From Acidimicrobiaceae bacterium (GTDB lineage Bacteria; Actinomycetota; Acidimicrobiia; Acidimicrobiales; Aldehydirespiratoraceae): a DNA stretch of 64,000 nucleotides. The DNA lies in the NCBI GenBank assembly GCA_009842325.1, contig VYFQ01000037.1, positions 1 through 64,000 on the forward strand. The letters are read 5' to 3'. The translations under genes were made by a program, and so were the position numbers. The notes under the pieces were generated by a model. That model was given only the letters and a program-made list of their open reading frames with translations. It was not told where the DNA came from and ran no database searches. Below are positions 27,736-36,479 of the stretch, one piece after another (within the stretch, counting starts at the first letter, position 1; every line of letters begins with the position of its first letter).

Positions 27736-28712
27736 CCCGCGGCGGGCGCCAGCGCTCTGACCACTTCGAACGCGTCGACACCCTCGACCGGCAGCACCAT
27801 GGGCGCGGGGCAGGTCACGCCGTTGTCGACGAAGCGCCGGATGTGATCGCGGCAATCCTCGGGCGTGCCGTGAACCAGCAGTTCATCGACCACGTGCTCG
27901 GGGATCTTCCCGAGGGAGCCTCGACGGTCGCCCGCCTCCCACTGGGCCCAATGCTCGCCCAGCGCGTCCGTCCGGCCGAGCCAGGTGTGGAACGCCCGGT
28001 ACACCGGCACGTTGAGGTACGCGGCCAGAATGAACCGGCCCGCGGCCATGGCCGCTTCACGATCTGGAGTGGGCAGCACGAAGATGCGGGCCACTATCTC
28101 GGCTGCCGGGTTCTCGGACCTCACGATGCCGCATACCCGGGCTGCGTCCTGAGCCGAGAGCCAGTTGATGATGGCGCCGTCGCCCTCGCGTGCCGCCAGC
28201 CGCAGCATGCGCTCTCGCAGGGCGGCCACGAAGATGGGGACGGGCTCGTCGACCCTGACGCCGAGCCGGAAGCCGCGCACGGAGAAGGTGTCGTAGTCCT
28301 CGGTGACCTTCTCGCCGCTCATGGCCGCTCTCAGGAAGCGGATGGTGTCGCGCACACGGTGATAGGGGCGGTCGAACGCCACCGCGTTCCACCGGCCGAC
28401 TATCACGTCCGACGACGAGCCGATACCGAGGACGAAACGGCCGGGCGCGGCCGAGGCCAGCGACGCGGCCGACTGCGCGAGCAGGGCGGGGCCGCGGGTG
28501 TAGACGGGCAGGATGGCGGTACCCAGCCGCAGGGAGGGCGCCCACACCGACGCGAGGGTGAGGGTGGTGAGGCCGTCGAAGCCGTCGGCCTCCGCTGACC
28601 AGACATCGGTGTAGCCGAGGTCGACCAACTCCTCGAAACGCTCCCGCTGTGTGTGCAGGGGGCCGGCGAAGGGCACGGTGATGCCGTGTCTCTGGGCAGA
28701 AATCTGAGTCAC
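27732..28712 (-). CDS. LLM-class F420-dependent oxidoreductase
   Basis: A 326-residue luciferase-like protein. It has DLGYTDVWSAEADGFDGLTTL near the start, LRLGTAILPVYTRGP, and GRFVLGIGSSSDVIVGRWN in the middle. The pattern fits the TIGR03617/TIGR03854-type F420 family of mycobacteria and other actinobacteria, which act on unknown or terpenoid-like compounds. Nothing around it defines the substrate. Confidence 0.8.
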   Translation of the reverse strand: MTQISAQRHGITVPFAGPLHTQRERFEELVDLGYTDVWSAEADGFDGLTTLTLASVWAPSLRLGTAILPVYTRGPALLAQSAASLASAAPGRFVLGIGSSSDVIVGRWNAVAFDRPYHRVRDTIRFLRAAMSGEKVTEDYDTFSVRGFRLGVRVDEPVPIFVAALRERMLRLAAREGDGAIINWLSAQDAARVCGIVRSENPAAEIVARIFVLPTPDREAAMAAGRFILAAYLNVPVYRAFHTWLGRTDALGEHWAQWEAGDRRGSLGKIPEHVVDELLVHGTPEDCRDHIRRFVDNGVTCPAPMVLPVEGVDAFEVVRALAPAAG

Positions 28713-28750
28713 GGCGAAAGGATGTCACACCCCCTCGCCAATATGTGTAC

Positions 28751-28945
28751 ATGACCGATCAACTGGTTCTAATCGACATCGTTCCGGCAGAGAAGGCCGG
28801 CTCACCGAGCAGCTGGCAGCTCGACCCCGCCACATGCGACATCGGCCGGCGCGGCGTGGCCCGCGCCCGTCAGGCCCTGCAGGCAGCCCGCAATCAGACG
28901 AAGACCGCTACCGTCCCCAGTCCCAACCTGCCCGCCGCGGCCTGA
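28751..28945 (+). CDS. Small hypothetical protein, 64 residues
   Basis: It starts MTDQLVLIDIVP and contains WQLDPATCDIGRRGVARARQAL, followed by a basic tail. The W-x-L-D-x-x-T/C...GRRGVAxARxAL core resembles small unnamed proteins I recall from other actinobacteria, but no function is known. It could be a DNA- or RNA-binding peptide by its charge. It reads away from the LLM gene. Coding status is likely but not certain. Confidence 0.5.
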   Translation: MTDQLVLIDIVPAEKAGSPSSWQLDPATCDIGRRGVARARQALQAARNQTKTATVPSPNLPAAA

Positions 28946-29052
28946 TCGCAGCGGGCGTGGCCCTATCGCCCCTCGGTCTGCCGCCGACCGCCGGGCCTCA
29001 GATGGCAACAGGCCCCACTCGTGGAAGGACCCATTGAAGAGAGGCAGGCGCG

Positions 29053-29601
29053 ATGCGGTGTCGAGCACTCCGAGCGCTAGCACCCGTCGCACTGCTGCTG
29101 ATCGCGGGCGGTTGCGGAACTGACGCAGGCAGTCCCGCCGACACCACCACGAGCACGCGGGACCACCACGCGGCAAACGCTGTCGTGGAGCGCGTCGTCG
29201 ACGGGGACACGATCGTCGCGAGAATCGGGGGCCGTTCCGAGACGGTCCGCCTCATCGGTGTCGACGCTCCCGAGTCGGTGGCCCCCACCCGGCCTGTGCA
29301 GTGCTACGGCAAGGAGGCTTCGCTCTACCTGGCGGACATGCTCCCCGCGGGAACCGAGATATCGGTGATGCGGGATGTGGAGGCCCGCGACGTCTACGAC
29401 CGGCTGCTGGGCTACGTCGTGCGAACCAGCGACGGCCTCTTCGTCAACCTGGAGCTGGTCGCGGCCGGATACGCCGCGGTGCTGAACTATCCGCCCAACG
29501 ACCACTACGCCGACGTACTGGACCGGGCGCAGGCGGAGGCCGTCGTCTCCGGTCTAGGGCTGTGGAGCGCCTGTGGGGGTCCCGACGTGCCGCTGGACTG
29601 A
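29053..29601 (+). CDS. Thermonuclease-like (SNase) lipoprotein
   Basis: A 182-residue exported nuclease. The signal peptide ends in a lipobox with Cys21 (LLIAGGC), followed by a Thr/Ser linker. The OB-fold SNase domain has VVDGDTIVARI, VRLIGVDAPES and YDRLLGYV, which give the Asp, Arg, Glu and Arg of the active site. It probably degrades extracellular DNA or RNA for nutrients. The upstream gap (28946-29052) holds no other gene; I see only a weak GA-rich ribosome binding site there. Confidence 0.85.
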   Translation: MRCRALRALAPVALLLIAGGCGTDAGSPADTTTSTRDHHAANAVVERVVDGDTIVARIGGRSETVRLIGVDAPESVAPTRPVQCYGKEASLYLADMLPAGTEISVMRDVEARDVYDRLLGYVVRTSDGLFVNLELVAAGYAAVLNYPPNDHYADVLDRAQAEAVVSGLGLWSACGGPDVPLD

Positions 29602-29603
29602 CC

Positions 29604-29646
29604 CCGACACTGCGTGCTCGCAGGCACCTGACCGGCACCGTGTCGG
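29604..29646 (+). terminator. Nested hairpin after the SNase gene
   Basis: CCGACAC (29604-29610) pairs with GTGTCGG (29640-29646), and the palindrome CAGGCACCTG lies inside. It starts about 2 nt past the stop codon and is a possible terminator without a T-run. Its nested form resembles the other nested palindromes but with shorter arms. Confidence 0.4.
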
Positions 29647-29666
29647 TGTGAGGTACCGTCAGGGCT

Positions 29667-30506
29667 GTGGAATCGCTGGTGGAGCGACTCGGGCACCCAG
29701 CCGACGCGCGGCTCGTCATCGTCAGCGCGGACCGGATCGGGACCACCCACTCCTCCACTGCCGGGGGCTACCAGGCGCTGCGCGACGGCGTAGCCACCAC
29801 CGGAACGATCGTGATGCCCGGCGCGTGGGCCCGCCATGGCGCGGAGCTGTACCGGGGCGAGGACCTGGGCGTCCACCTCACCCTCAATTCCGAGCTCGAC
29901 TGCTTCCGCTGGGCACCCATCACCAACGCTCCGAGCCTGCTCGACGGCGACGGCGGCTTCCCCCGCACAGTGCAGGACTTGTGGGACCACGCGGACCTCG
30001 ACGAGGTCCGTCGCGAGTGCCGGGCCCAGGTCGAGCGAGCCGTTCTGTGGGGATTCGACGTCACCCACCTCACCACCCACCTGTCAGCCCTTCAGCAGCG
30101 CCCGGAGTTCTTCGACGTGCTGCTGGACCTGGCCGTCTCGTTCGACCTGCCCGTACGGCTCGAGGGCGCTGACGCGGAAGCCAAGGCCGGGTTCCCGTTC
30201 CGGTCGCTGGCGACGGACGAGGGCATCGTCTTCCCGGACCACTTCCGGCTCGTCCGGGGCGACGCTCGCCGTCATGTAGTCGAGCAACTGGGCGATCTGA
30301 GTCCGGGGGTCACCGAGTTGTCGCTGCACCCGGCCCTGGACGAGCCCGAGATTCACGCCATCGATCCCGCGGCAGCCGGCCGGGTGGACGACCTCGCGCT
30401 CGCCCTGTCTGCCGAGGTGACCGGGATGCTCCAGGAATCCGGAGCCGTGCTGGTCGGTTACCGCGCGCTGCGCAGCGCCCAGAGGAGGGCCAGGCACCGC
30501 ATCTGA
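29667..30506 (+). CDS. ChbG/HpnK (YdjC)-like carbohydrate deacetylase
   Basis: A 279-residue protein of the YdjC/ChbG/HpnK family, metal-dependent deacetylases of amino sugars or hopanoid glycosides. The expected NADDFG is SADRIG, so one of the two aspartates is lost. The expected HxDSHxH region reads THLTTHLSAL, keeping two histidines and losing the Asp. GVHLTL is present. The site is therefore changed, and activity or metal binding may differ. GTG start. Convergent with the SCP2 gene. Confidence 0.68.
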   Translation: MESLVERLGHPADARLVIVSADRIGTTHSSTAGGYQALRDGVATTGTIVMPGAWARHGAELYRGEDLGVHLTLNSELDCFRWAPITNAPSLLDGDGGFPRTVQDLWDHADLDEVRRECRAQVERAVLWGFDVTHLTTHLSALQQRPEFFDVLLDLAVSFDLPVRLEGADAEAKAGFPFRSLATDEGIVFPDHFRLVRGDARRHVVEQLGDLSPGVTELSLHPALDEPEIHAIDPAAAGRVDDLALALSAEVTGMLQESGAVLVGYRALRSAQRRARHRI

Positions 30507-30517
30507 ATTGGTGGGCT

Positions 30518-30892
30518 TCAGCGCAGAGGGGCCAGGGCTGCCCGGAGTTGGGACGACCGCAGAAGGGGGCGCCAGCCGTCGAACAGCAGAACCTGGTCCC
30601 CCTCGAGCTTCATCCGGCCCGACATGTAGGCCGCTTCCACAGACAGCTCGCCCTCCCAGGCCCGTACGAAGTCGGGATACGACCCGGACAGCACCATGTC
30701 GGGCTCCGGGTGGCGCCCGGCCACCACTCCCACGCGGCCGTCAGCCACCACGACATGAAAGGGGGCTGCACCAGCAGGCGAGCCGCTCACGATGACCTGA
30801 GCCACGCCGTCGGCCGAGCCGGGTTCGTCGACCGCTTCCAAACCGGCCGTCACGGCCTCCAACCACCCCTCGCTGAGAGGTTCGAGGGCCAT
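30518..30892 (-). CDS. SCP2-type sterol/lipid-binding protein
   Basis: A 124-residue single-domain protein of the SCP2 family. The pattern FHVVVADGRVGVVAGRHPEPDMVLSGSYPDFVRAWEGELSVEAAYMSGRMKLEGD is split here only by function: a beta-sheet, then the Asp-x-x-hydrophobic strand and the GRMKLEGD end that close the lipid tunnel. Members bind sterols or acyl-CoA. The ATG at 30892 lies next to the mca stop codon, so the two are coupled. The frame is open further upstream over mca, but the reading there is not protein-like. Confidence 0.75.
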   Translation of the reverse strand: MALEPLSEGWLEAVTAGLEAVDEPGSADGVAQVIVSGSPAGAAPFHVVVADGRVGVVAGRHPEPDMVLSGSYPDFVRAWEGELSVEAAYMSGRMKLEGDQVLLFDGWRPLLRSSQLRAALAPLR

Positions 30893-30893
30893 G

Positions 30894-31781
30894 TCAAGGA
30901 GACCCGCCGGCCGCCTCGGCCCGCAAGCCCTCGAACAGGTCGCGCTCGGGCCGCTCTGCGGGGCGGGGGCCGCGGGCCAGCACGTACTCGTCGTAGGGGT
31001 GAATGGAACGCTCGACCTCCGGAGGCAACCCGAACCAGAAGGTCGACTCGGGATCGATCTGGGTGGCATGGGCCAGCAGTCCCTCGATGCGAGCGTCGAT
31101 GAACCCGTCCACGGGAACCTGAGTCGTGATCTGGTCATCGGTGGATGGGCGCTTGAACCACCAGTCGTTGTAGGGCGATTCCAAGCCGAGGTCTTGGAAC
31201 GCCTGATGCCGACCCTCGATGCGCTTGCGGGACCAGAGCGTGTAGTAGAGCTTGGCCGGCGACCAGGGCTCGCCGAGGTCGGGACGGTATCGGGCGTCGC
31301 CGGCGCGCTCGAAGGCAGGGATCGAGATGTCGTGGACCCGCACATGGTCGGGGTGCATGTAGCCGCCCTGATCCTCGGGATAGGTCACGATCACCTGGGG
31401 CCGGTGCTGGCGTATCACCGACACGAGACGGCTCACCGCCTCGTCCAGGTCGGCGTTGGCGAAGCAGTCGGGATGGGCGTTGGCCTCCGACCCTTCCATT
31501 CCGGAGTCGCGGTATCCGAGCATCACCACTTCGTCGTAGCCGATCACTTCCGCGGCCCGGGCCAGTTCCTCGGCCCGTATCTCGGCCAGCTTCTCGGCCA
31601 TCGAGGGCTTGTCGAGCGCCGGGTTGAGGATCTCGCCTTCCTCTCCTCCCGTGCAGCACACCAGCACGGTGCGCACCCCCTCGGCGTGGTAGCGGGCCAC
31701 CGTCGGTGCGCCCTTGGACGCCTCGTCGTCGGGATGGGCGTGAACGGTGAGCAGGCAGAGCCGGCCGGCGGGAGTCGCCAT
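30894..31781 (-). CDS. mca: Mycothiol S-conjugate amidase
   Basis: A 295-residue zinc amidase of the PIG-L fold. The zinc motif AHPDDE is at 15-20, with HPDHVRVHD as the third ligand region. LVCCTGGEEGEILNPALD and YEDQGGYMHPDH-type sequence, plus length, match Mca better than MshB. It cleaves mycothiol conjugates of toxins to mercapturic acids for export, so the cell should make mycothiol. ATG at 31781; a longer frame to 32036 is an unlikely basic extension. Confidence 0.88.
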   Translation of the reverse strand: MATPAGRLCLLTVHAHPDDEASKGAPTVARYHAEGVRTVLVCCTGGEEGEILNPALDKPSMAEKLAEIRAEELARAAEVIGYDEVVMLGYRDSGMEGSEANAHPDCFANADLDEAVSRLVSVIRQHRPQVIVTYPEDQGGYMHPDHVRVHDISIPAFERAGDARYRPDLGEPWSPAKLYYTLWSRKRIEGRHQAFQDLGLESPYNDWWFKRPSTDDQITTQVPVDGFIDARIEGLLAHATQIDPESTFWFGLPPEVERSIHPYDEYVLARGPRPAERPERDLFEGLRAEAAGGSP

Positions 31782-31848
31782 GGCCGGTGAAGCTAGCGCC
31801 GCCGCGCACCGCCGCGCACCGCGCCGGTTCGGCGGGCGCGCCGGGCCC

Positions 31849-33090
31849 CTACGCAGTCGGCAGGCTCGACTCCAGCGGCTCGAAGACCATGGCCCTGTCG
31901 TCGTCGATGTTGATGAGCCGCCAGCCGCACATCTCGGCCAGGCGGCCTCGCCCCTCGTCGGGGCCGCTGGCGATGAGAGCATCACCGGGCGCGAGCCGCA
32001 CCTCGCCGCGCGGCCGGTAGCGGTACTGGCCGCCACGGCGGATCGCCAGCACGGTGAAGCCGGGCTCGATGTTCAGCCTCAGGTCGGCCAGCGTCCTGCC
32101 TTCGACCGCGCACCCCTCTGCCACGGGGATGTGCACCACCACCTCGTCGCTGTCGCCGAGCGCGACAGCCAGTATCGGATGGATGTCTTCCTGGCGCTCG
32201 ATGATCCACACCATCTGCTGGGCCTGGTCTCCCAGATCCTCCGCCGCCTGCGACAACTGCAGCAGCCCCCTCAGACCCGAGTGGTCCACATGTTCCCTGG
32301 CGGCGCGCAGCACCCACTCCTCCAGGCGGTCCTTCATCTCGTCGAGGCGATCCTCGAGGTGGCGCACCTCAGCGGCAAGGCTCTCGTCCCGAAGCACCAG
32401 CGACGAGTAGGCCAAGCCGACGGCCACCTCCGAGAGGTCCTTCATCTCCACCAGCACGTCCACCGCACGGTCGAGATCCGTGGCGACCGGACCGTCGGGG
32501 ACTTCCGGCGGCGTCCAGTCCGGAGACCCGGCCAGGCTGCGCAACTCGTCGATGCCGTCGGGCGATCCCCGCAGAAACAGCACGTCATCGGGGACGAGGA
32601 CGGTGTCGCCTCCCACATCGGTGATCCACTCGCGCTCCCGACGCACCGCCATAACCCGCATGCCCATCTTGGCCGGCATCTCGTGGTCGGCCAGGTGGCG
32701 GTGGGCGAGAAGCGAGCCGTCCGAGACCAGCACCCGGTGCGACACCTCCTCGGCCGCACTCAGGTCGGCCACGAGCTCCGCCGGTATGCCGACCCGGTGG
32801 GTGACGATGCGGGCAATGTCGACGGCGTCGTTGGCGATGCGCTCGATGGCGGAGATCACCTGCAGCACCGACGACATACCGTCGGCGTCGCGGGGGTGGC
32901 GCACGGCCAGGATGCACACCGCCCTCATGTCCTGCACGAGATGGCTCATCCGCTCCTCGAGCGCGCCCACCTCGTCGGCCATGTCGGGGTCTCCGAAGTA
33001 GAGCGCGGCATAGGCCAGGTCCACCATCAACTCGGAGGTGTCCTTGGCCTCGGCCAGCATCTCCCGCAGATTGCGAGGTCTGTCTTCCAT
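31849..33090 (-). CDS. Duplicated PhoU/TrkA-C (RCK_C) regulatory protein
   Basis: A soluble protein of 413 residues made of two similar halves. Each half has a PhoU-like helical bundle (LAEAKDTSELMVDLAYAAL near 12; LVEMKDLSEVAVGLAYSSL near 213) followed by a TrkA-C/RCK_C domain that ends in a ligand-binding strand set. This is the COG3273 architecture. It is usually paired with the MgtE-like permease encoded just upstream, and probably gates it by sensing a nucleotide or ion. RBS AGGAGGG precedes the ATG at good spacing. Confidence 0.8.
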   Translation of the reverse strand: MEDRPRNLREMLAEAKDTSELMVDLAYAALYFGDPDMADEVGALEERMSHLVQDMRAVCILAVRHPRDADGMSSVLQVISAIERIANDAVDIARIVTHRVGIPAELVADLSAAEEVSHRVLVSDGSLLAHRHLADHEMPAKMGMRVMAVRREREWITDVGGDTVLVPDDVLFLRGSPDGIDELRSLAGSPDWTPPEVPDGPVATDLDRAVDVLVEMKDLSEVAVGLAYSSLVLRDESLAAEVRHLEDRLDEMKDRLEEWVLRAAREHVDHSGLRGLLQLSQAAEDLGDQAQQMVWIIERQEDIHPILAVALGDSDEVVVHIPVAEGCAVEGRTLADLRLNIEPGFTVLAIRRGGQYRYRPRGEVRLAPGDALIASGPDEGRGRLAEMCGWRLINIDDDRAMVFEPLESSLPTA

Positions 33091-33139
33091 CAGGTCCCTC
33101 CTGGAATCATCGTAGGTCTCAAGCGCGACGCCGTGCCCA

Positions 33140-34381
33140 TCAGACCACCCCCACCAAGACCACCGAGACGATCAGGGTGAACGCCCCGGCCAAGTCCAGC
33201 GACGAGGTGACCATGGGAATGCCGTAGGTGTCGGGGTCGACCCCGAACCGCACGGCCGCGAGCGTTCCGTAGTAGGCGACCACCACGATCAGCACCGTGG
33301 CCAGGAGGCCGCCGAGCACAGCCACCGCGACTAGGTCGGCCAGCGGAGGGCCGGCGTGGCCCGTCAGACCGGCTGCCATCGACGACACCAGGCCGAGCAG
33401 CGCGAACACCGGGAGCGACAGCGCGAAGGTGGTGGCAAGATCGACTCTTGCCTCACCCGAGGGCACTACGGAGGGCCTGGCCAGGCCCAGATGCAGCTTG
33501 GTGGACAGGCGGCTCGACAGGACTCCCCCGAGTGCTCCGGCCGTGGCCAGGTAGCCCGGCAGCAGAACGAGCAACACCGGGAAGGTGACGAAGTCCTCGA
33601 TGCGCTTCTCGACCGTGATCCCGGCCACTAGGTCGAGCATTCCCGCCGCGATCAGCACGGGCATCGACTCGCGCATGATCGTGCGCAACTCCAGCAGCCT
33701 GCTCCGCAGCCCCCACGCCACCGACAACGCGGCCAGGACCCCCAGCGCCCACGCCATCGACGGCGTGAGAATGTCGAACCCGGCGAGTTCGGCCGCCACC
33801 ACCAGCGAGGGCAGGGTCACTACATCGCCTGCGACCGTCACCATCGGTGCGACCACGTTGTCGAGATCCCAACCGAACCGCACCGCGCCGGCTGTGGTCG
33901 CCAGAGTGATCGCCAGCACGACGAAGGCGGCGATCAGACACCCGAGCGCCGAGATCACCACAAAGTCCGAGAGGCTCATCGTCGGCGAGACGTTGAAGGC
34001 CAGTGCGATGCCTTTAGCCATGATCGCCAGCACCACACCCAGCGCCAGGCTCAACGCCACAGACGCGACCGCGTTCTGCGCCATCACCGAGTCCCGCCGG
34101 CCCGACAGCCGGAATGTGCCAGCGTGGATGGCGGTGCCGAGCCGGCTGCCTAGCGCCCCGAAGATGTTGCCCTTCACCGCGATGGCCGCCGGTACCAGAA
34201 GCAGCAAGCCCGGCAATTCTTCGAGCGTGTCGGTGATGGACGCCAGGATCAGACCGGCGACCAGACTGGCGAGTGCAGCCATCACCAGCGCAGCGAACGC
34301 GCTGCGCACCGCCAGCAGGTCGCGCACCCAGCGCGTGGCCGCCCGCGTCAGCGCGTGAGGAATGCGACCACGTGCAGCCAT
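33140..34381 (-). CDS. MgtE-like divalent cation permease (COG1824 type)
   Basis: A membrane protein of 413 residues with two repeats of the SLC41/MgtE transmembrane domain. The repeats are marked by PAAIAVKGNIFGALGSRLGTAIHAG and LPGYLATAGALGGVLSSRLSTKLHLG. It lacks the cytosolic N and CBS domains of MgtE. By family it carries Mg or another divalent cation. It is cotranscribed with the PhoU/TrkA-C protein that follows, which may replace the missing CBS gate. Confidence 0.8.
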   Translation of the reverse strand: MAARGRIPHALTRAATRWVRDLLAVRSAFAALVMAALASLVAGLILASITDTLEELPGLLLLVPAAIAVKGNIFGALGSRLGTAIHAGTFRLSGRRDSVMAQNAVASVALSLALGVVLAIMAKGIALAFNVSPTMSLSDFVVISALGCLIAAFVVLAITLATTAGAVRFGWDLDNVVAPMVTVAGDVVTLPSLVVAAELAGFDILTPSMAWALGVLAALSVAWGLRSRLLELRTIMRESMPVLIAAGMLDLVAGITVEKRIEDFVTFPVLLVLLPGYLATAGALGGVLSSRLSTKLHLGLARPSVVPSGEARVDLATTFALSLPVFALLGLVSSMAAGLTGHAGPPLADLVAVAVLGGLLATVLIVVVAYYGTLAAVRFGVDPDTYGIPMVTSSLDLAGAFTLIVSVVLVGVV

Positions 34382-34392
34382 TCAGCAAGTGT

Positions 34393-34409
34393 GCTCCGTC
34401 AGGCGGAGC
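34393..34409. other. Inverted repeat between MgtE-like and parA-like genes
   Basis: GCTCCG (34393-34398) and CGGAGC (34404-34409) are separated by 5 nt in the 78-bp divergent gap. It may be an operator or leader hairpin. Confidence 0.35.
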
Positions 34410-34459
34410 TTCGGCGCGATCTTGCGCGTGTCATCATCTCGCTTGGCTACCGTGCAGGC

Positions 34460-35254
34460 GTGACAGTGATCGCTCTGGTCAACCAGAAGGGCGGTGTCGG
34501 CAAGACGACCACGGCGCTCGGGCTGGCGTCGGCTGCTTGGACACGACGGACCCCGAGCCTTGTGATCGACCTCGATCCTCAGGGCAACGCAACCACCGGA
34601 CTCGGGCTGTGGGCACCCGATAGCAACGTGGACGAAGCCCTGGCGTCCGACCGGCCGGGAGTCGTCGCGAGCCTGGCCGTTCCATCGGGATGGCCCGACG
34701 AAAAGGGTCTGCCTCCGAACGTTGTGGCATCCACTCCAGCGCTGGCGGGCCGTGAGCGGCAACTGCTCTCCGACCCTGTCGGCGCCCAGGACCGCCTCCG
34801 GCTGGCTCTGTCGGGCTGCCAGGGCCTCGTGCTGATCGACTGTCCCCCGTCGCTAGGACTCTTGACCATCAACGCCCTGTTCGCCGCAGACGCGGCCCTG
34901 GTAGTCACCGAGCCCAGCGCGTGGGCCTCCGACGGGGTCAGCGAGATCATGCGGACCATCGGACGCGTCGCGGCGAGGAAACCGTCGGGCCTCCGAGTTG
35001 CGGGAGTAGCCGTTAACCGGCTCGCTCGCACCCGGGATTCCCGCTACTGGAACGAGCAGCTCATCGCCGACCACGGGAATCTGGTGCTGCCTCCGGTCCG
35101 CTTGCGGGCTGCCGTGACCGAGGCCGCTGCCCGCTCGCGTCCCATACACGCCCTGCCGCCCCGTCGAGGCGCAGCCGAGGCGTGCGCCGAGTTCGATCTC
35201 CTCTACGATCTAGTCGTCGGCACACCAACACCGGAGGATCGCAATGGTCTATGA
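34460..35254 (+). CDS. ParA-family ATPase (orphan)
   Basis: A 264-residue P-loop ATPase. The deviant Walker A is QKGGVGKTTTALG near residue 10, followed by DLDPQGNATTGLG and LIDCPPSLGLLTINAL. It belongs to the Soj/ParA group that moves DNA or protein cargo over the nucleoid. No ParB, parS sites or replication gene are next to it. The GTG at 34460 is chosen since it gives VTVIALVNQKGG, the normal start of the fold. It overlaps the next gene by 11 nt, so the small membrane protein may be its partner. Confidence 0.8.
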   Translation: MTVIALVNQKGGVGKTTTALGLASAAWTRRTPSLVIDLDPQGNATTGLGLWAPDSNVDEALASDRPGVVASLAVPSGWPDEKGLPPNVVASTPALAGRERQLLSDPVGAQDRLRLALSGCQGLVLIDCPPSLGLLTINALFAADAALVVTEPSAWASDGVSEIMRTIGRVAARKPSGLRVAGVAVNRLARTRDSRYWNEQLIADHGNLVLPPVRLRAAVTEAAARSRPIHALPPRRGAAEACAEFDLLYDLVVGTPTPEDRNGL

Positions 35255-35519
35255 CCCCCAGCGCGACCAGCCCCGCTACCGGCCCAGCGGGAACGGGTCC
35301 TCGGTCGTCGACACCCTCCTCGACCCCGTGACCGCCCCGCCGCAAACCGGCCAGGGTGAGCCCCCTCCGGCACCGGGTCCCGAAATGGCCCCCGAACCGC
35401 CCAACGCCTGGAGCGAGAGGCTGCTGTACTCGGTGGGGATCTCAACGGTGCTGGGCGTAGCGGTAGGACTGGTGGTCCTCCGGTTGCTCTGGAAGGCCTG
35501 GAGGCGCCGGTCCCGCTAG
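35244..35519 (+). CDS. Small single-pass membrane protein
   Basis: It has 91 residues. The first 60 are Pro/Gly-rich and probably disordered (PPAPGPEMAPEPP), then one helix (LLYSVGISTVLGVAVGLVVLRLLW) and a basic end KAWRRRSR. This suggests a cytosolic tail and a membrane anchor. No family is recognised. It starts inside the 3' end of the parA-like gene and could link that ATPase to the membrane. Its stop lies in the same CTAG as the convergent nuclease. Confidence 0.6.
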   Translation: MVYDPQRDQPRYRPSGNGSSVVDTLLDPVTAPPQTGQGEPPPAPGPEMAPEPPNAWSERLLYSVGISTVLGVAVGLVVLRLLWKAWRRRSR

Positions 35520-36406
35520 CCGGCCAGCCTCAGCAGCGATTCTTCCTCGGCGGCGCGCATCTCTGATCGCCGGCGATTCTCGGCCTGACCCTCGGGACAG
35601 CGTTCGACGTACGGGCAGTAGCCGCACAGCGGCCCGGGCTGGGCCGAGAAGTCATCGGCGTGGCAGGCGTCGCCGATAGCGCCCCAGGTGGACTTCAACT
35701 GCTCGACAGTCCCCTCAAGTTCAACGGGGGTCACGGCTGTAGCCACGATCTTCTGGCCCAGATACAGCAACTGCGCCCTCACCGGCTGCTCGCCCGTCTC
35801 CGCAGCGACGGCGGCCGCGTAGAGCAACACCTGCTGGAGTCGACTGGGCGCGTATCGCGGTGTGGGTGCCCGGCCCGACTTGTAGTCGCTGATCACGAGA
35901 CCGTCCGGCTCGGATTCGACTCGGTCCACGACGCCCCGGAAGGGCACTCCGTCCAGCGTCACGGACAGTTGCTGCTCCGTGGCTTGCACTTCCACGCCGG
36001 ACGGGTCCTCGAGCTCCCACAGCCCCTCAATCGCCCGCCAGGCCTTCCAGCGGAACTCCAGTGCCTGCTCGTCGTCGAGTTCCAGGTCGCGGTAGTCGTC
36101 GCTGCCCGACATCTCGGGCCAGGATTCACGGGCAATCCGGCGAGCGTCGTCCTTGGTCCGCCGGCCCGGGTGCCGCTGCATGAGATGCTCGAGCACCCGA
36201 TGGGCGAACGTGCCGACCAGGGCGTCCTCGCCCGGCGGGTCAGGCAGGCGGTCCACGTAGCGGAATCGCCAGCGGCGGGGGCACTGCTCGAACGTCGCCG
36301 CGCCCGACGGTGACAGCCTCTCGGGCGGGCTCGGCCGACCGTCATCGCCGACGGCTCCGACGCCCGCCGGGTCGAGCATGTCGGCCGGATCGAATTCGAG
36401 CTGCAT
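35516..36406 (-). CDS. RecB-like PD-(D/E)XK nuclease with Cys cluster
   Basis: A 296-residue nuclease of the PDDEXK_1/Cas4-like family. It opens with LSPSGAATFEQCPRRWRFRYVDRL, then GTFAHRVLEHLM, and the catalytic GVVDRVES and VISDYKSG. The C-terminus has CGYCPYVERCP, which with the upstream cysteine can hold a 4Fe-4S cluster as in AddB or Cas4. It lies alone, with no cas genes or helicase partner, so a DNA repair role is likely. Confidence 0.8.
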   Translation of the reverse strand: MQLEFDPADMLDPAGVGAVGDDGRPSPPERLSPSGAATFEQCPRRWRFRYVDRLPDPPGEDALVGTFAHRVLEHLMQRHPGRRTKDDARRIARESWPEMSGSDDYRDLELDDEQALEFRWKAWRAIEGLWELEDPSGVEVQATEQQLSVTLDGVPFRGVVDRVESEPDGLVISDYKSGRAPTPRYAPSRLQQVLLYAAAVAAETGEQPVRAQLLYLGQKIVATAVTPVELEGTVEQLKSTWGAIGDACHADDFSAQPGPLCGYCPYVERCPEGQAENRRRSEMRAAEEESLLRLAG

Positions 36407-36479
36407 GCCGCCGTTCTAGTTGATGGGTGAGACAGCAGCACGGATGCGCAAGCCACAGACGGGAGCGGGCGCGCCGCTC

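Noticed and set aside
35516..36406. Cas4 and a CRISPR system
   Set aside because: The nuclease has a Cas4-like Cys cluster, but there are no other cas genes and no array.
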